Below, one piece after another: positions 16,433 to 25,827 of a DNA stretch of 33,917 nucleotides. The translations under genes were made by a program, and so were the position numbers. The DNA lies in assembly GCA_009889605.1 (NCBI GenBank), contig WUQU01000516.1, forward strand, positions 1 to 33,917, read 5' to 3'. The stretch's first letter is position 1, and every line of letters starts with the position of its first letter. Source of the stretch: Candidatus Bathyarchaeota archaeon (GTDB lineage Archaea; Thermoproteota; Bathyarchaeia; Bathyarchaeales; Bathycorpusculaceae). The notes under the pieces were generated by a model. That model had not been told where the DNA came from. It ran no database searches and saw only the letters and a list, made by a program, of their open reading frames with translations.

Positions 16433-17702
16433 CCTTCACATTCATGGATGTTATAGTCGTGCAACAAGCCAAAACATGCACATTGAAGAGATTGCACGTT
16501 TTGCAAGAATTAAAGGCTTAAACCTTGTGGGCACCGGAGACTTCACCAATCCAAAATGGCATAAGGAAATATGTGAAACGCTTGTTCAAGAGCCCGACAC
16601 CGGGTTGTATAAAACCGTGAAAAATCCTGAATCACCAGTCTATTTCATGGTAACAACAGAAGTAAGCACAATATTCAACTCTGAAAATACCTCCAAGAAA
16701 ATCCACCATGTAATATTAACTCCAAACATTGAAACCGCGGTTCAAATCAACGAAAGGCTAGCTAAGTACGGTGACTTAAGGTTTGACGGCAGACCAACAT
16801 TGGACATGAACGCCGCCCAACTTGTTGAAGAAGTAATGGAGGTTTCAAGGGAAAACATGGTTTTTCCCGCCCATGCTTGGACGCCTTGGTTCAGCATTTT
16901 CGGCGCCTTCAGCGGTTTCGACAGTGTGGAAGACTGCTATCAAGACATGGCCAAACACATCTACGCCATTGAAACTGGACTTTCTTCAGACCCGCCTATG
17001 AACTGGCGCCTAAGCAAGCTAGACAAATTCGCTTTGGTTTCAAACAGTGACAGCCACAGTTTCTGGCCGTGGCGCATAGGACGTGAAGCCAACGTCTTCG
17101 AACTTGAAAAGCTAAGCTACCGAGAGATTTTTGACGCCATCCGTAACAAAGACAAAGGAAGGTTCAAATTTACGGTGGAAACGGACCCCGCCTACGGAAA
17201 ATATCATTGGACCGGCCATAGAAACTGTCATGTTTCCCTTTCTCCTAGAGAAGCCATAAAACTTGGAAACATATGCCCAGTCTGCCGTAAAAGGTTAACA
17301 AAGGGTGTTGAACAACGGGTTGAGGAGCTTGCCGACCGTCAAGCCGGCTTCAAACCCGAAAACGCTATAGACTATATGCATCTGCTTCCCCTTTCAGAGA
17401 TTATCGCTGCCGCTTTAGGGGTTGATTCTCCATCAGCGCAGCAGGTTTGGGACGTCTACAATAAACTCGTTGAAAAATTCGGAAACGAATATGCAGTGCT
17501 AATTGATGTTCCAGTAGAAAAGCTGGGCGAGGTTGCTGGAAAAAGAATCGCTGAGGCAATTATTAAAGTCAGAGAAAACAAGATAAGGGTTATACCCGGA
17601 TATGATGGGGTTTACGGGCATCCGGTACTCTTTGAGGAAGAGTCTGCGGCGAAATCTACTGTGGAAAGAGTTCAACAATTGAATATTACAGATTTCATTT
17701 AG
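16404..17702 (+). CDS. Endonuclease Q-type PHP-domain nuclease
   Basis: The protein starts with a PHP-domain metal motif, ADLHIHGCYSRATSQNM. It continues with LVGTGDFTNPKW, TTEVSTIF, FPAHAWTPWFS and SNSDSHSFWPWRIGREA, all metal-site elements of the EndoQ (TIGR00375) family. A zinc site follows: NCHVSLSPREA, then CPVCRKRL. The C-terminus has helix-hairpin-helix-like segments. EndoQ from Thermococcales cuts 5' of deaminated bases and abasic sites. The ORF starts at 16356, but the PHP strand begins near residue 22 of that frame. GTG 16404 behind GAGG or TTG 16416 are better starts. Both overlap the dedA gene end. Confidence 0.85.
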   Translation: MAENLRVIADLHIHGCYSRATSQNMHIEEIARFARIKGLNLVGTGDFTNPKWHKEICETLVQEPDTGLYKTVKNPESPVYFMVTTEVSTIFNSENTSKKIHHVILTPNIETAVQINERLAKYGDLRFDGRPTLDMNAAQLVEEVMEVSRENMVFPAHAWTPWFSIFGAFSGFDSVEDCYQDMAKHIYAIETGLSSDPPMNWRLSKLDKFALVSNSDSHSFWPWRIGREANVFELEKLSYREIFDAIRNKDKGRFKFTVETDPAYGKYHWTGHRNCHVSLSPREAIKLGNICPVCRKRLTKGVEQRVEELADRQAGFKPENAIDYMHLLPLSEIIAAALGVDSPSAQQVWDVYNKLVEKFGNEYAVLIDVPVEKLGEVAGKRIAEAIIKVRENKIRVIPGYDGVYGHPVLFEEESAAKSTVERVQQLNITDFI

Positions 17703-17786
17703 CCCATCTTTTCATGTTTATTTTGTTTCTGTGTGTTGGGCATATACACGTGAATATTTATTAAGTAGCAATACCGACGATACCAC

Positions 17787-18178
17787 TTGAGTACCATGAA
17801 AAACATAGCAATAGTAACTCAGCAAAAAAGCAGAGAAAGCAACAAAGTCTCTAAAGTAGTAGACCGCGTTTTGAAGCAAGTCTTTGGAGAGAAAGCCACA
17901 CGCCTAATCTACCTATATCTAGAAAACAATTACTCTGTTAAACGCGATGAGATAGGCGAAAAGGTCGAGCTGTTCGCAAAAGGTCTTGAAGATTTTTGAA
18001 GTCAGGCGCCTACGTTGTTGAACGCAAAATCCTAGAAGACATTTACTCAAGCTATGGGCTTCTTCGCAGACTGGAACTGGAGCGAATAGAAGAACACGAC
18101 TTCGCCAACCATTTGCGTTTACATACGGAAAACGTAGAACTTCGCTTTTTCCATTCCATATTAAAATTCTTGCCTTAG
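17787..18178 (+). pseudogene. Small helical protein gene split by a frameshift (NitrOD5-like)
   Basis: Two adjacent ORFs (17787..17999 and 17996..18178) read as one protein if a single T is added to the T5 run at 17993-17997. The joined text is GEKVELFAKGLEDF-LKSGAYVVERKILEDIY. The combined protein of about 130 residues resembles the small all-helical NitrOD5-type output domains of archaea (VFGEKATRLIYLYLENNYSVKRDEIG), from memory of that pattern rather than a search. The function of these domains is unknown. TTG 17787 or ATG 17796 could start it. The last 20 residues do not resemble the helical part and may be altered too. Confidence 0.5.
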
Positions 18179-18244
18179 CATGACAATTCTTATTAGCTTC
18201 TCCGCCAAAATAAATCCTTCAAACTTGTGCCATGAGGAAGAAAT

Positions 18245-19630
18245 GTGAAGGATGTTCTATCAAGGATTGTGAATGCAGCGACAGAGAAATTCGGCGCCGA
18301 ATACGCAGAAATACGCGCGCAAAAACTGTTCAAAACCATGCTTACCATTAAGGAGGATAAAGTTGAAGCTGTAAAAGAGGGCATAGAAAACGGGGCGGCT
18401 TTGAGGGTTCTCGTGGACGGCGCATGGGGTTTCGCCTCTGTAGGAGCTTTCAACCTTGAAACTTTAACAGACGCCCTTTCAGACGCGTGTAAAATGGCTA
18501 AAGCTGCCAGTCCAAAACTTAAAGCTGCAATAAAACTTGCCAAGGACAAGGCTTTTGAAGATAAGGTTTCGGCGAACCCCCGTAAAAATCCCTCACAAAT
18601 TTCAATAGAAGAAAAAATAGCCACAACATCAGCCATGGCTAAAACAATTCTAAGCTATGATAGACGCGTAAAAAGTTGCACCATAGACTATCTCGACCTT
18701 GTCGGAATAACCTACTTCATGAACAACGAAGGCACCTACTTAGAGCAGGACAAGCTTTACGTGTGGTCAAGAATAGTTGCCACAGCAAAAGAAGCTGAAA
18801 TCCTAACCTTCAGCCGCGAAGAAATAGGCTCAACAGCAGGCTACGAAGTTTTCGACATTGAAACCCCGGAAAAAGTTGGCGAAAAAGTTGCAAAAAGGGC
18901 GGTAGACCAGTTAAAGGCAAAAACCCCAAAAGGTGGAAAATTTAAGGCGGTGCTTGGGCCAAACGTTGTTGGAGTTTTCGTGCACGAAGCCTTCGGCCAT
19001 TTGGCTGAGGCAGATCTCACGCTTTCAGGTTCTGTCCTTATGGACAAGTTTGGCAAAAAAATCGCCTCAGATGTAGTGACTCTTTATGATGATGGAACTG
19101 TGGAAGGCGCTTTCGGCTCATTCAAATATGATGACGAAGGGGTTCCCGCCCAGAAAACCCTTCTTGTAAAAGACGGCGTTGTTGTTGGGCTTATGCATAA
19201 CCGTGAAACCGCCAGCAAGCTTAAGGCTGAACCCACGGGCAATGCAAGAGCTGAAGACTTCCGTGTGGAGCCCATAATTCGCATGCGCAACACCTACATG
19301 GCGCCGAAAGACTATTCCTTCGAAGAGCTTGTTGAGGACATAAAGTTTGGCTATTACTTCAAAAGCTTTAGGGGAGGCCAAGCCAGCCTAGACGGCACTT
19401 TTCAAGTCGGTGTTCAAGAAGCCTATGAAATAGTTAAAGGCGAAATCGGCGAACCCGTACGCAACGCTTCCATAAGCGGAAACACCCTTGAAACCCTTTA
19501 CAAGGTGGATGCTGTTGGAAAAGACTTTGAGCTTTCGCCGGGAAGATGCGGCAAAAGCCAGACAGCTTTCGTCTGCGACGGCGGCCCCCATATTAGAGTA
19601 AAGGAGGTCATTGTTGGTGGCAGCGCTTAA
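18245..19630 (+). CDS. tldD: TldD-family zinc metallopeptidase
   Basis: The 461-residue protein carries the zinc motif [11 protein letters not shown] (from about residue 246), as in bacterial TldD. Further family motifs are [30 protein letters not shown] and a C-terminal SPGRCGKSQ, whose Cys is the likely third zinc ligand. TldD with TldE/PmbA forms a heteromeric protease that trims peptides such as microcin B17 precursor. Archaeal substrates are unknown. The start is GTG 18245. The tldE gene begins inside its last codons. Confidence 0.93.
   Translation: MKDVLSRIVNAATEKFGAEYAEIRAQKLFKTMLTIKEDKVEAVKEGIENGAALRVLVDGAWGFASVGAFNLETLTDALSDACKMAKAASPKLKAAIKLAKDKAFEDKVSANPRKNPSQISIEEKIATTSAMAKTILSYDRRVKSCTIDYLDLVGITYFMNNEGTYLEQDKLYVWSRIVATAKEAEILTFSREEIGSTAGYEVFDIETPEKVGEKVAKRAVDQLKAKTPKGGKFKAVLGPNVVGVFVHEAFGHLAEADLTLSGSVLMDKFGKKIASDVVTLYDDGTVEGAFGSFKYDDEGVPAQKTLLVKDGVVVGLMHNRETASKLKAEPTGNARAEDFRVEPIIRMRNTYMAPKDYSFEELVEDIKFGYYFKSFRGGQASLDGTFQVGVQEAYEIVKGEIGEPVRNASISGNTLETLYKVDAVGKDFELSPGRCGKSQTAFVCDGGPHIRVKEVIVGGSA
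19601..19610 (+). promoter_or_regulatory. Strong ribosome binding site for tldE inside the end of tldD
   Basis: AAGGAGGTCA is a near-perfect Shine-Dalgarno sequence just before TTG 19611, TTG 19614 and GTG 19617. Its spacing slightly favours GTG 19617. It lies within the tldD reading frame, which implies coupled translation of the two subunits. Confidence 0.6.
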
Positions 19631-20981
19631 AGAAGAAGAAACCTTAAGCCTAGCTGAGACTACGGTGGATTTTGCCGTTAAAAAAGGGGCTGACGAAGCA
19701 GAAGTCTTCATCTATCAAGGTTTAACAACGTCAATAGCTATTGAAAGAGGACAAATTGCAAAAAGCTCCCGCATAATCGACCAAGGGTTAGGCGTCCGAG
19801 TAATAGTTAACCGTGCAGCTGGTTTTGCCTATACAAACGTGTTAAACAAAAAAGTGGCTGTTGAAGAAACTGCCTTAAAGGCTCTAAAATCCGCAAAAGC
19901 CAGCAAGCCCGACCCTGACTGGAAGGGCCTCCCCTCCAAAAAGCCTCTTCCACATGTTAAAAACACCTTCGACAAAAACGTTTTGATGTTGTCTGCCGAT
20001 GATCTAGTAAAAACAGCTTCTACAATGCTCGAAGCCGCTGAAAAAACAGATACACGAGTTTTCCCAATAGAGGGCGGTGTAGGCGCATCCTATTTATCTC
20101 GGGCCTTGGCAAACTCCAACGGCGTTTTAGGCTTTGACTCTGGAACAGTGGTTAAATGCAGCCTAGCCGCGCTTGCCCGTGAAAAGGGCGAAGTAACCCC
20201 TGTATGCTTTGAATTCAACGTTGAAAGAAGTTGTAATGTGGATCCTGGGTGGGTTGGAGAGGAGGCTGCTAGGCTTGCAGTTTCAGCTTTAAAAGCTAAA
20301 CGGGCGGAGACAAAAACCACGAAGGTTTTTTTGGCGCATTTTGCTCTGCAGCAACTGTTTTACTATACTTTGATGAATGCAGTTAAGGCGGATTATGTGC
20401 AGCGAAACCAATCCGCTCTACAAGGTAAAATAGGTGAAAAAGTCGCCTCAGAAAACTTGACGATTTATGATGATGGCCTATTAGACGGTGGGCTTCACAC
20501 TTGGAAGTTTGACGGCGAAGGAGTGTCCCAGCAGAAAACCCTAATCATAGATAAAGGCGTCCTACACAGTTTCATCTACGACAATTACACGGCGAAAAAA
20601 GAGGGGAAAGAAAGCACGGGAAACGCTTTCAGAGCAGGTTACTTGTCCACACCAAACGTTGAGCCGACAAACTTCCACCTTCTTCCAGGAAAGAAATCTC
20701 CCGAAGAAATCATCGGAGAAATCGATGATGGGCTTCTAGTCTACTCGTTGCAAGGCGCCCACAGCAGCAACCCTGCCAGCGGGGAGTTCTCTGTCGTGGC
20801 CTCTCCAGCATGGAAAATAAAAGACGGCCAAATTGCCCATGCCGCAAGAGGAGTAATGCTTGCAGGTAACGTTTTCCATGTTATAAAAAATGTTTCAGCT
20901 TTAGCTCACAATGAAAGAAAGATTGGATCGCTTGTAGCGCCTTGGGTTCTAGTAGAAAATGTTAAAGTCATCGGAAAATAA
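19611..20981 (+). CDS. pmbA: TldE/PmbA-family protein, partner of TldD
   Basis: The 456-residue TldD/PmbA-fold protein has no HExxxH zinc motif, as expected for the non-catalytic TldE/PmbA partner. Family text includes [62 protein letters not shown] and [14 protein letters not shown]. It overlaps tldD by 20 bp with a strong internal ribosome binding site, which supports equimolar synthesis of a TldD-TldE complex. The exact start may be 19611, 19614 or 19617. Confidence 0.92.
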   Translation: MLVAALKEEETLSLAETTVDFAVKKGADEAEVFIYQGLTTSIAIERGQIAKSSRIIDQGLGVRVIVNRAAGFAYTNVLNKKVAVEETALKALKSAKASKPDPDWKGLPSKKPLPHVKNTFDKNVLMLSADDLVKTASTMLEAAEKTDTRVFPIEGGVGASYLSRALANSNGVLGFDSGTVVKCSLAALAREKGEVTPVCFEFNVERSCNVDPGWVGEEAARLAVSALKAKRAETKTTKVFLAHFALQQLFYYTLMNAVKADYVQRNQSALQGKIGEKVASENLTIYDDGLLDGGLHTWKFDGEGVSQQKTLIIDKGVLHSFIYDNYTAKKEGKESTGNAFRAGYLSTPNVEPTNFHLLPGKKSPEEIIGEIDDGLLVYSLQGAHSSNPASGEFSVVASPAWKIKDGQIAHAARGVMLAGNVFHVIKNVSALAHNERKIGSLVAPWVLVENVKVIGK

Positions 20982-21025
20982 ATAACCTAGATGTTCACCC
21001 TTAAATCATAAAAATGGCGGTTTAA

Positions 21026-21970
21026 TTGAAAGTCAAAATCAAACAAAACATACTTAAGTTTAACACCCTTCGCAGAATAGTTCAGTTCCTCTCATTTCTA
21101 TTCTTCAGCACCATAGTCTTCAACTTAGGCGCTTTACCCATTTTGCTACCTGTCCTTTGGACTTGGGGGCTTCAACAGAAAACTGTGGGAGACGCCTTTA
21201 CCGCTTTGCAGCTTATGCTCAGCGGCTGGTACATGCAATCTGCCGCAACTGTTTTTCCATGGCTTGCAGTTGCCTCCTTTTTAATAGTTGGCATTTTAAT
21301 CGGCAAAAGCCTTTGCGGGTGGGTTTGCCCTTTCGGCTTCATCCAAGACTTAGTAGGCTTCATTAAAAGAAAGAAAATGGAGATTTCCCCAGAAACTCAT
21401 GGAAGCATGACCTACATAAAATACTTCATACTAGGCATTGTTTTATTGATCACTTTGACTTTTTCAGCATCCAAACTTCTAGGAGGCTATAAAAGTTATG
21501 CAGGGGCTCTTGGCATTTTTGCTTATGCTCCCTTCACGGCGCTGAGCCCAGCGGAAACCCTTTTTGCAACCTTGCCCAGAATGGTGCAAAACTTTGCCGT
21601 TGCAGTTATGGAAAAACCAGTTTCAGAGGTTTTATCTGGAATTTTATATTTGTCCCCGCTCTTTTGGGTTCAATTATTCATTTTGATAGGGATTCTCATC
21701 TTCGCGGTTTATGTTCCAAGAAGCTGGTGCAAGTATTTCTGTCCTCATGGAGCCATTATGGCTATTCTCAACAAGTTTAGTTTTCTCGGCTTACGCAGAG
21801 ATCCGGTAAAATGTGTTAAGGGCAAATGCCGCGAATGCGTTAAAGCGTGCCCCATGCGGGTTCGCATATTAGACCTTCCATGGGAAAAGTTCAGTGACCC
21901 AGAGTGCATTTACTGCTTAAAATGTGTGGATGAGTGTCCAAACAAGGCGATTAAACCAACTTATCCATAA
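21026..21970 (+). CDS. NapH/CcoG-like membrane protein with 4Fe-4S clusters
   Basis: The 314-residue protein has about four to five membrane helices (near 20-50, 72-95, 128-150, 210-240). Two CxxxCP-type motifs sit at membrane borders (CGWVCPFGFIQD, WCKYFCPHGAIMAI). The C-terminal ferredoxin domain binds two clusters (CVKGKCRECVKACPM, CIYCLKCVDECPNKAI). This is the polyferredoxin membrane architecture of NapH and its relatives, which pass electrons between the membrane and redox enzymes. No nitrate, nitrous oxide or cytochrome oxidase gene is nearby, so the partner is unknown. TTG 21026 follows GGCGG. It ends 4 bp from the convergent GT4 gene. Confidence 0.85.
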   Translation: MKVKIKQNILKFNTLRRIVQFLSFLFFSTIVFNLGALPILLPVLWTWGLQQKTVGDAFTALQLMLSGWYMQSAATVFPWLAVASFLIVGILIGKSLCGWVCPFGFIQDLVGFIKRKKMEISPETHGSMTYIKYFILGIVLLITLTFSASKLLGGYKSYAGALGIFAYAPFTALSPAETLFATLPRMVQNFAVAVMEKPVSEVLSGILYLSPLFWVQLFILIGILIFAVYVPRSWCKYFCPHGAIMAILNKFSFLGLRRDPVKCVKGKCRECVKACPMRVRILDLPWEKFSDPECIYCLKCVDECPNKAIKPTYP

Positions 21971-21974
21971 AATG

Positions 21975-23180
21975 TTAGGCCCAAAAACTCTTTGAATATT
22001 CATTTAAGACGTTTTTGTAGACATTTTTTGTCTGGTTGCTTATTTTTTCCCAACTGAAATTTTCCTTAACTTTTTTGTAAGCGGTTTCCCTAAGCCAATT
22101 TGCGTATTTTTCGTCAAGTAACACTCTTGTAACTCCCCATGCGAGAGAGTCGGAGTTATTTGGGTAAACTTTAACGCCTGTTACGTCGTGCTCAACGATT
22201 TCTGATAAACCGCCGCTGTCAGAAACTACGACGGGACTTTTTGCGGCCATGGCTTCAAGGGCAACTATCCCAAACGGCTCAAAGAGTGATGGAACAACAG
22301 AGACATCCGCACATTTCTGCAGATTCCTCAAAGTTTCATCATCCAAAAAGCCTGTGAACAAAACCTTGTGGGTTAAACCCATATTTCTAACAATTTCTGC
22401 AAGGGACTCTTTCATGTAGCCGCTCCCCACTATAACAAATTTTGCGTTCACTTTTTCCAAAATTTTGGGCATAGCGTTAACGAGCACATGAATGCCCTTC
22501 TCATAAACTAGTCTTCCAACGAAAAGCACTATTTTTTCTTCAGGTAAAGCAAACTTCATCCGAAAACTGCTTAAATCAGCATCTGAATCTTTCTCGTATT
22601 CTTTAGCGTCTACGCCGTTTGGAATCATGATCAGCTTGTCTTCTGGAAGCCCGAAAGCCCACTTGACATGGGAAATCATGTAGTTACTGCAGCAGATAAC
22701 TCTCCAAGCTTCGTATGTTAGCCAAGCCTCTGTTTCGTGAATCATTTTCTCATAGTCCGAATGAAGCCCGTTTCTTCGTCCAATTTCCGTTGAATGAATA
22801 GTGGCTATGAGGGGTTTCCTAAAAACATGTTTTAAACCTATCCCCGCAGTTGCCACAAGCCAGTCATGAGCGTGGAAAATGTCCACTCCGCCTATACGGT
22901 TGACAATGGCGGCTGCCTCCTTCTGCATATTCATATTCATAAGGTAAACCCAGCTTGCAAAATCTGGAGAAGGATTTTTGTAAGAGTCTATTCTGTAAAC
23001 TTCAACGCCGTCCACGTTTTCGTGTTCTGGTGCGCCGGGGAAATCACAGGTTACAATGTAAACTTTCGCCCCGTCTTTTGCAAGGCTTTTCGAGAGATAA
23101 TATACGTGGGGAGATATTCCTCCAATAATCCTTGGCGGGAACTCCCATGTAAGCATCATAATCTTTAGTTCGTTAAACAT
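21975..23180 (-). CDS. GT4-family glycosyltransferase, glycogen-synthase-like
   Basis: The 401-residue GT-B enzyme has both Rossmann domains. The N-domain has LTWEFPPRIIGGISPHVYYL, FHAHDWLVATAGI and ATIHSTEIGRRNG. The C-domain has FVGRLVYEKGIHVLV and EPFGIVALEAMAAKSPVV, including the E-x7-E that binds the nucleotide sugar. The WEFPPR...GG start and HDWL resemble archaeal glycogen synthases, and the nearby GH57 gene supports a role in storage glucan. Acceptor and donor are not proven. ATG 23180 lies inside the end of the preceding gene (8-bp overlap). Confidence 0.88.
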   Translation of the reverse strand: MFNELKIMMLTWEFPPRIIGGISPHVYYLSKSLAKDGAKVYIVTCDFPGAPEHENVDGVEVYRIDSYKNPSPDFASWVYLMNMNMQKEAAAIVNRIGGVDIFHAHDWLVATAGIGLKHVFRKPLIATIHSTEIGRRNGLHSDYEKMIHETEAWLTYEAWRVICCSNYMISHVKWAFGLPEDKLIMIPNGVDAKEYEKDSDADLSSFRMKFALPEEKIVLFVGRLVYEKGIHVLVNAMPKILEKVNAKFVIVGSGYMKESLAEIVRNMGLTHKVLFTGFLDDETLRNLQKCADVSVVPSLFEPFGIVALEAMAAKSPVVVSDSGGLSEIVEHDVTGVKVYPNNSDSLAWGVTRVLLDEKYANWLRETAYKKVKENFSWEKISNQTKNVYKNVLNEYSKSFWA

Positions 23181-23802
23181 TTGAACCCCGCTTCCAACCT
23201 GAGCCTTTATAGGTTTCTAAAATTGTTTTAAACCAAGTTGCCGTTTTAGGCGGAATAACCTGTATTTTTTCCGTTGGAACCTTATAGATTTTGGTCGTCT
23301 CGCTTGCCATCCAGTCAGATTTCACAACTATTTTTTGTGCTTCATACATGCCGAGCCATTCAATACTCTTAATAGCCATGTTAAAAGGGGAGTTTGCTCC
23401 ATGGGAACGGTGATCTTCCAAGCTTTCCACAGAGTAAATGAAAGGTATTCCAAGCGCTTTTTTAAGTGTCACAGCAGCTGGTATAAAATGCCATTCATGT
23501 GCATCTATCAAATCCAGCTGTTTCTTCGCGCCATAATATATGTTGGCCGCTGCTCTTTCAACCTCTTGGTTTAACGTGAGAACCCAAGTAAGGACGCTTA
23601 TGTGTGTTTTTACCGGGTTAGTCACTCTGTGAGTTCTGATTCCCCCGTTTTCTGTAAATTCTCCAGTTAGATAATCATGGTATGTGACCACATGGGTTTC
23701 CACTTTATTTTTGGCTAGCTGCAACGCTAACTCTTTCACATAGCTTGCAAGTTGCCCAACAATTCTTGGCGGGAACTCCCACGAAAAAATGATTACCCGC
23801 AT
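23173..23802 (-). CDS. Glycosyltransferase N-terminal domain protein lacking the C-terminal catalytic domain
   Basis: The 209-residue protein matches only the N-terminal domain of the downstream GT4 enzyme: FSWEFPPRIVGQLASYVKELA, IDAHEWHFIPAAVTLKKAL, SVESLEDHRSHGANSP. The usual GG of the donor-phosphate loop is GQ here. There is no second Rossmann domain and no E-x7-E motif. The gene ends 8 bp inside the complete GT4 gene, so the missing part is not simply downstream in another frame. It may form a heteromer with, or regulate, the neighbouring enzyme, or bind glucan. It follows the winged-helix gene by 13 bp. It was probably made by duplication and loss. Confidence 0.78.
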   Translation of the reverse strand: MRVIIFSWEFPPRIVGQLASYVKELALQLAKNKVETHVVTYHDYLTGEFTENGGIRTHRVTNPVKTHISVLTWVLTLNQEVERAAANIYYGAKKQLDLIDAHEWHFIPAAVTLKKALGIPFIYSVESLEDHRSHGANSPFNMAIKSIEWLGMYEAQKIVVKSDWMASETTKIYKVPTEKIQVIPPKTATWFKTILETYKGSGWKRGSNV

Positions 23803-23815
23803 TAACTATCGCCGG

Positions 23816-24067
23816 TTAGGTGAAGAGGGCGCAGACCTTAATTATGCCTCTTCCAGTGAGGTAGTACCGTTTTCTCCCGTTACTGTCCACAAAGCTTTCA
23901 ACGTAACCCTCGTAGCCGTATCCATCTAGAATTCTTTCAATTTCAGCTTTCTCTAACTGTAAAAACTGAGCAAGCTCCTCACTTTTCCTAGCCAAATCCG
24001 GAGCGGTTGCGCATAAATTGTGGAGGGCTTGCAAAACCTTTTCCGAAATTGGAAGTTCTTCTCTCAA
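23816..24067 (-). CDS. Small winged-helix protein in the carbohydrate operon
   Basis: The chosen 83-residue product starts at TTG 24067 behind AAAGGTGAAACG. GTG 24076 is an alternative; the track's start at 24187 overlaps the GH57 gene and adds unlikely sequence. It has helices ISEKVLQALHNLC and ARKSEELAQFLQLEKAEIERIL, then a beta wing, GYVESFVDSNGRKRYYLTGRGI. This is a winged helix-turn-helix arrangement with strand-loop-strand after the recognition helix. It lies between GH57 and the glycosyltransferases, so it may regulate this operon. No specific family was recognised. Confidence 0.65.
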   Translation of the reverse strand: MREELPISEKVLQALHNLCATAPDLARKSEELAQFLQLEKAEIERILDGYGYEGYVESFVDSNGRKRYYLTGRGIIKVCALFT

Positions 24068-24116
24068 ACGTTTCACCTTTATGCTGGTCTTACTTAGAGT
24101 TAGTACCTTTCTATGC

Positions 24117-25664
24117 TTAAAAGTATTGGGTTGCAGTTTTGGCTTGTCCCAGCAAATGTTTGAGTCTTTCTTTTGTAACTTTAACAAGGGCTTTTCTAAG
24201 TTTTTCCCCTTTCAGTTCTGAAAACCTAACTTTCCTTAGTTTTTCAGCCAATTTTTCATCGTGCAAAGAGGCTTCTGCCCAGTTTTCAAAGTCGCCGCGT
24301 TTGCTGTGGAACTCTATTGACTCTATTCCAACTTTTTCCAGAGCCTTCAAAAATCCTTTAAGGCTCCAAGCCATAACTCCCGTATAATTTTCTTCTCCGA
24401 CGCCCTTGTAAAATAGAAAAGGCTCGTTGGCTGTTACTGCTGCAAGCCTAACCCTATTTTCAAAATCCAATATTGCCGCTTGAGCGGTTACATAGGCGTC
24501 TCCTGGAGAGTCAAATGGGCTGAAATAGGAGTGAACTTCGCCTGGCCCTCCACCGCCCATGAACATGTAATATAAATGGTCGCTTATTTGGAAATACCGC
24601 CAAATTCTCAAAAACTCTTTGTCGCCTGTTTCTTTAACGATGGGTTCAATTCTTCTAAAGGACGTGTAATAGGCCCACTGTAAGGTGTTTCCTAACCAGC
24701 AGCTTGCGTCTCTTTCTAAATCAGCCCATGAGACTGTTCCTCCAATCTCTGGGACATCAATCTCTTCCATCGGCGTATGTTTTTCTATAACCTCTGACGG
24801 TGTAGCCATGTTAAGGTGCTGCCACTCCAAAATTTTCTTGGGCAAGTGCCTCAAAAATTCGTGTATACCTGTTTCTGGCCAGTGGTGTTCACCGAAGGTT
24901 TCGTAGTCTGGAAAAATGTTTATGCAGTCTCCAGGGGTTGCCGCCAACCAACCTGCGTATTTATCTGCTGTTAGGGGCCATTCGCTCCACCATCTTGCTG
25001 AAAACCTAAAGCCTATGTCGTCTGTTAACTTGTAGTTTCGCAGTAAAACCTTGATTTTTCTACATCCTTTGGGCTTGTAAAGGTGATTCGGCGATTTTCC
25101 ATGCAGTATGCGTTCTATGCCCTCGGTGAATATTCCCCTATAACCCATTTCTTCAGCGGCTTTTGCTATAGCGTTGTTGTATATTAGTTCAGTGTTTTCA
25201 AAAACTTTAGGGGTGCACCCCAATAGCTCTTTGACTGTTTGCTGGTGTATTTTCACTTGCTCTATAAACTCTTCCCTTTCTGGATAAAGACCTGACAAAG
25301 AGTGGTAATAGGTTTGTCCAAGTAGCTCTACACAACCTGTTTCAACGAGTTGTTTAAAGGATTCTAAAAGGTCTTTGTTAAACACTTCACATTGTTCTAA
25401 AAAAACTCCAGAAATGCTGAAAGAAACTTTAACACGTTTTTTCTCATGTTTATATTCGTCAATTAAGCTAAGCAGTATCTGGTTTGATGGAAAATAGCAT
25501 TTTTTGCATGCTCTATCAAAAATTTCCCTATCCAGTTCATGGTCAAAATAGTAGTTGAACAATTCCTCCTTTTTTAGACGTTTAAACGTCTTGTTTTCCC
25601 AGAAGTAGTTTTTCCTTAGCCTGTGGGGCTGGTGGACTTCAAACACGAAAACTATGTCAGTCAA
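24117..25664 (-). CDS. Glycoside hydrolase family 57 alpha-glucan enzyme
   Basis: The 515-residue protein shows the GH57 motifs. HQPHR is near residues 11-15. GQTYYHSLSGLYP is at about 116-128. The nucleophile is the Glu of FENTELIY (about 159), and the acid/base is the Asp of FPDYETFGEHH (about 253). A helical C-terminal part follows (SWADLERDASCWLGN, DHLYYMFMGGGGPGEVHSYFSP). Members include alpha-amylases, branching enzymes and 4-glucanotransferases; the short length suggests an amylase-type enzyme. No signal peptide is seen, so it acts inside the cell. TTG 25664 follows GGTGAGG. It is the first gene of a likely four-gene operon. Confidence 0.92.
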   Translation of the reverse strand: MTDIVFVFEVHQPHRLRKNYFWENKTFKRLKKEELFNYYFDHELDREIFDRACKKCYFPSNQILLSLIDEYKHEKKRVKVSFSISGVFLEQCEVFNKDLLESFKQLVETGCVELLGQTYYHSLSGLYPEREEFIEQVKIHQQTVKELLGCTPKVFENTELIYNNAIAKAAEEMGYRGIFTEGIERILHGKSPNHLYKPKGCRKIKVLLRNYKLTDDIGFRFSARWWSEWPLTADKYAGWLAATPGDCINIFPDYETFGEHHWPETGIHEFLRHLPKKILEWQHLNMATPSEVIEKHTPMEEIDVPEIGGTVSWADLERDASCWLGNTLQWAYYTSFRRIEPIVKETGDKEFLRIWRYFQISDHLYYMFMGGGGPGEVHSYFSPFDSPGDAYVTAQAAILDFENRVRLAAVTANEPFLFYKGVGEENYTGVMAWSLKGFLKALEKVGIESIEFHSKRGDFENWAEASLHDEKLAEKLRKVRFSELKGEKLRKALVKVTKERLKHLLGQAKTATQYF

Positions 25665-25778
25665 AGCGTTAGCCTCACCCTCTACTTTTACAATTTGTAG
25701 TTATTTCTAGTTTGCTAATTTCTCCTTGAAACATAATATTACAATTCAGGTTTCAGATTCTGATTAAGAATTCATACC

Positions 25779-25786
25779 TTATTTAT
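25779..25786 (+). promoter_or_regulatory. Candidate TATA box for the nuclease-fold-like gene
   Basis: TTATTTAT lies about 45 bp ahead of TTG 25828, in the 163-bp divergent region shared with the GH57 gene. A GAAGGTGA ribosome binding site precedes the start. It is a pattern match only. Confidence 0.35.
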
Positions 25787-25827
25787 TTCTTATCAATGCT
25801 CTTTTGTTTTAATGCGAAGGTGAAAAG

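Noticed and set aside
21971-21974. Missing terminator between convergent NapH-like and GT4 genes
   Set aside because: Four bases between stops leave no room, but termination can occur inside the opposing gene; compact convergent pairs are ordinary.
22866-23168. Plus-strand ORF of 100 residues opposite the GT4 gene, and similar ORFs opposite other genes
   Set aside because: These are antisense shadows of well-supported genes with no family resemblance or ribosome binding site.
23173-23802. Half glycosyltransferase as a frameshifted full-length gene
   Set aside because: The next gene begins at once with its own N-terminal domain, so there is no hidden C-terminal domain in another frame.
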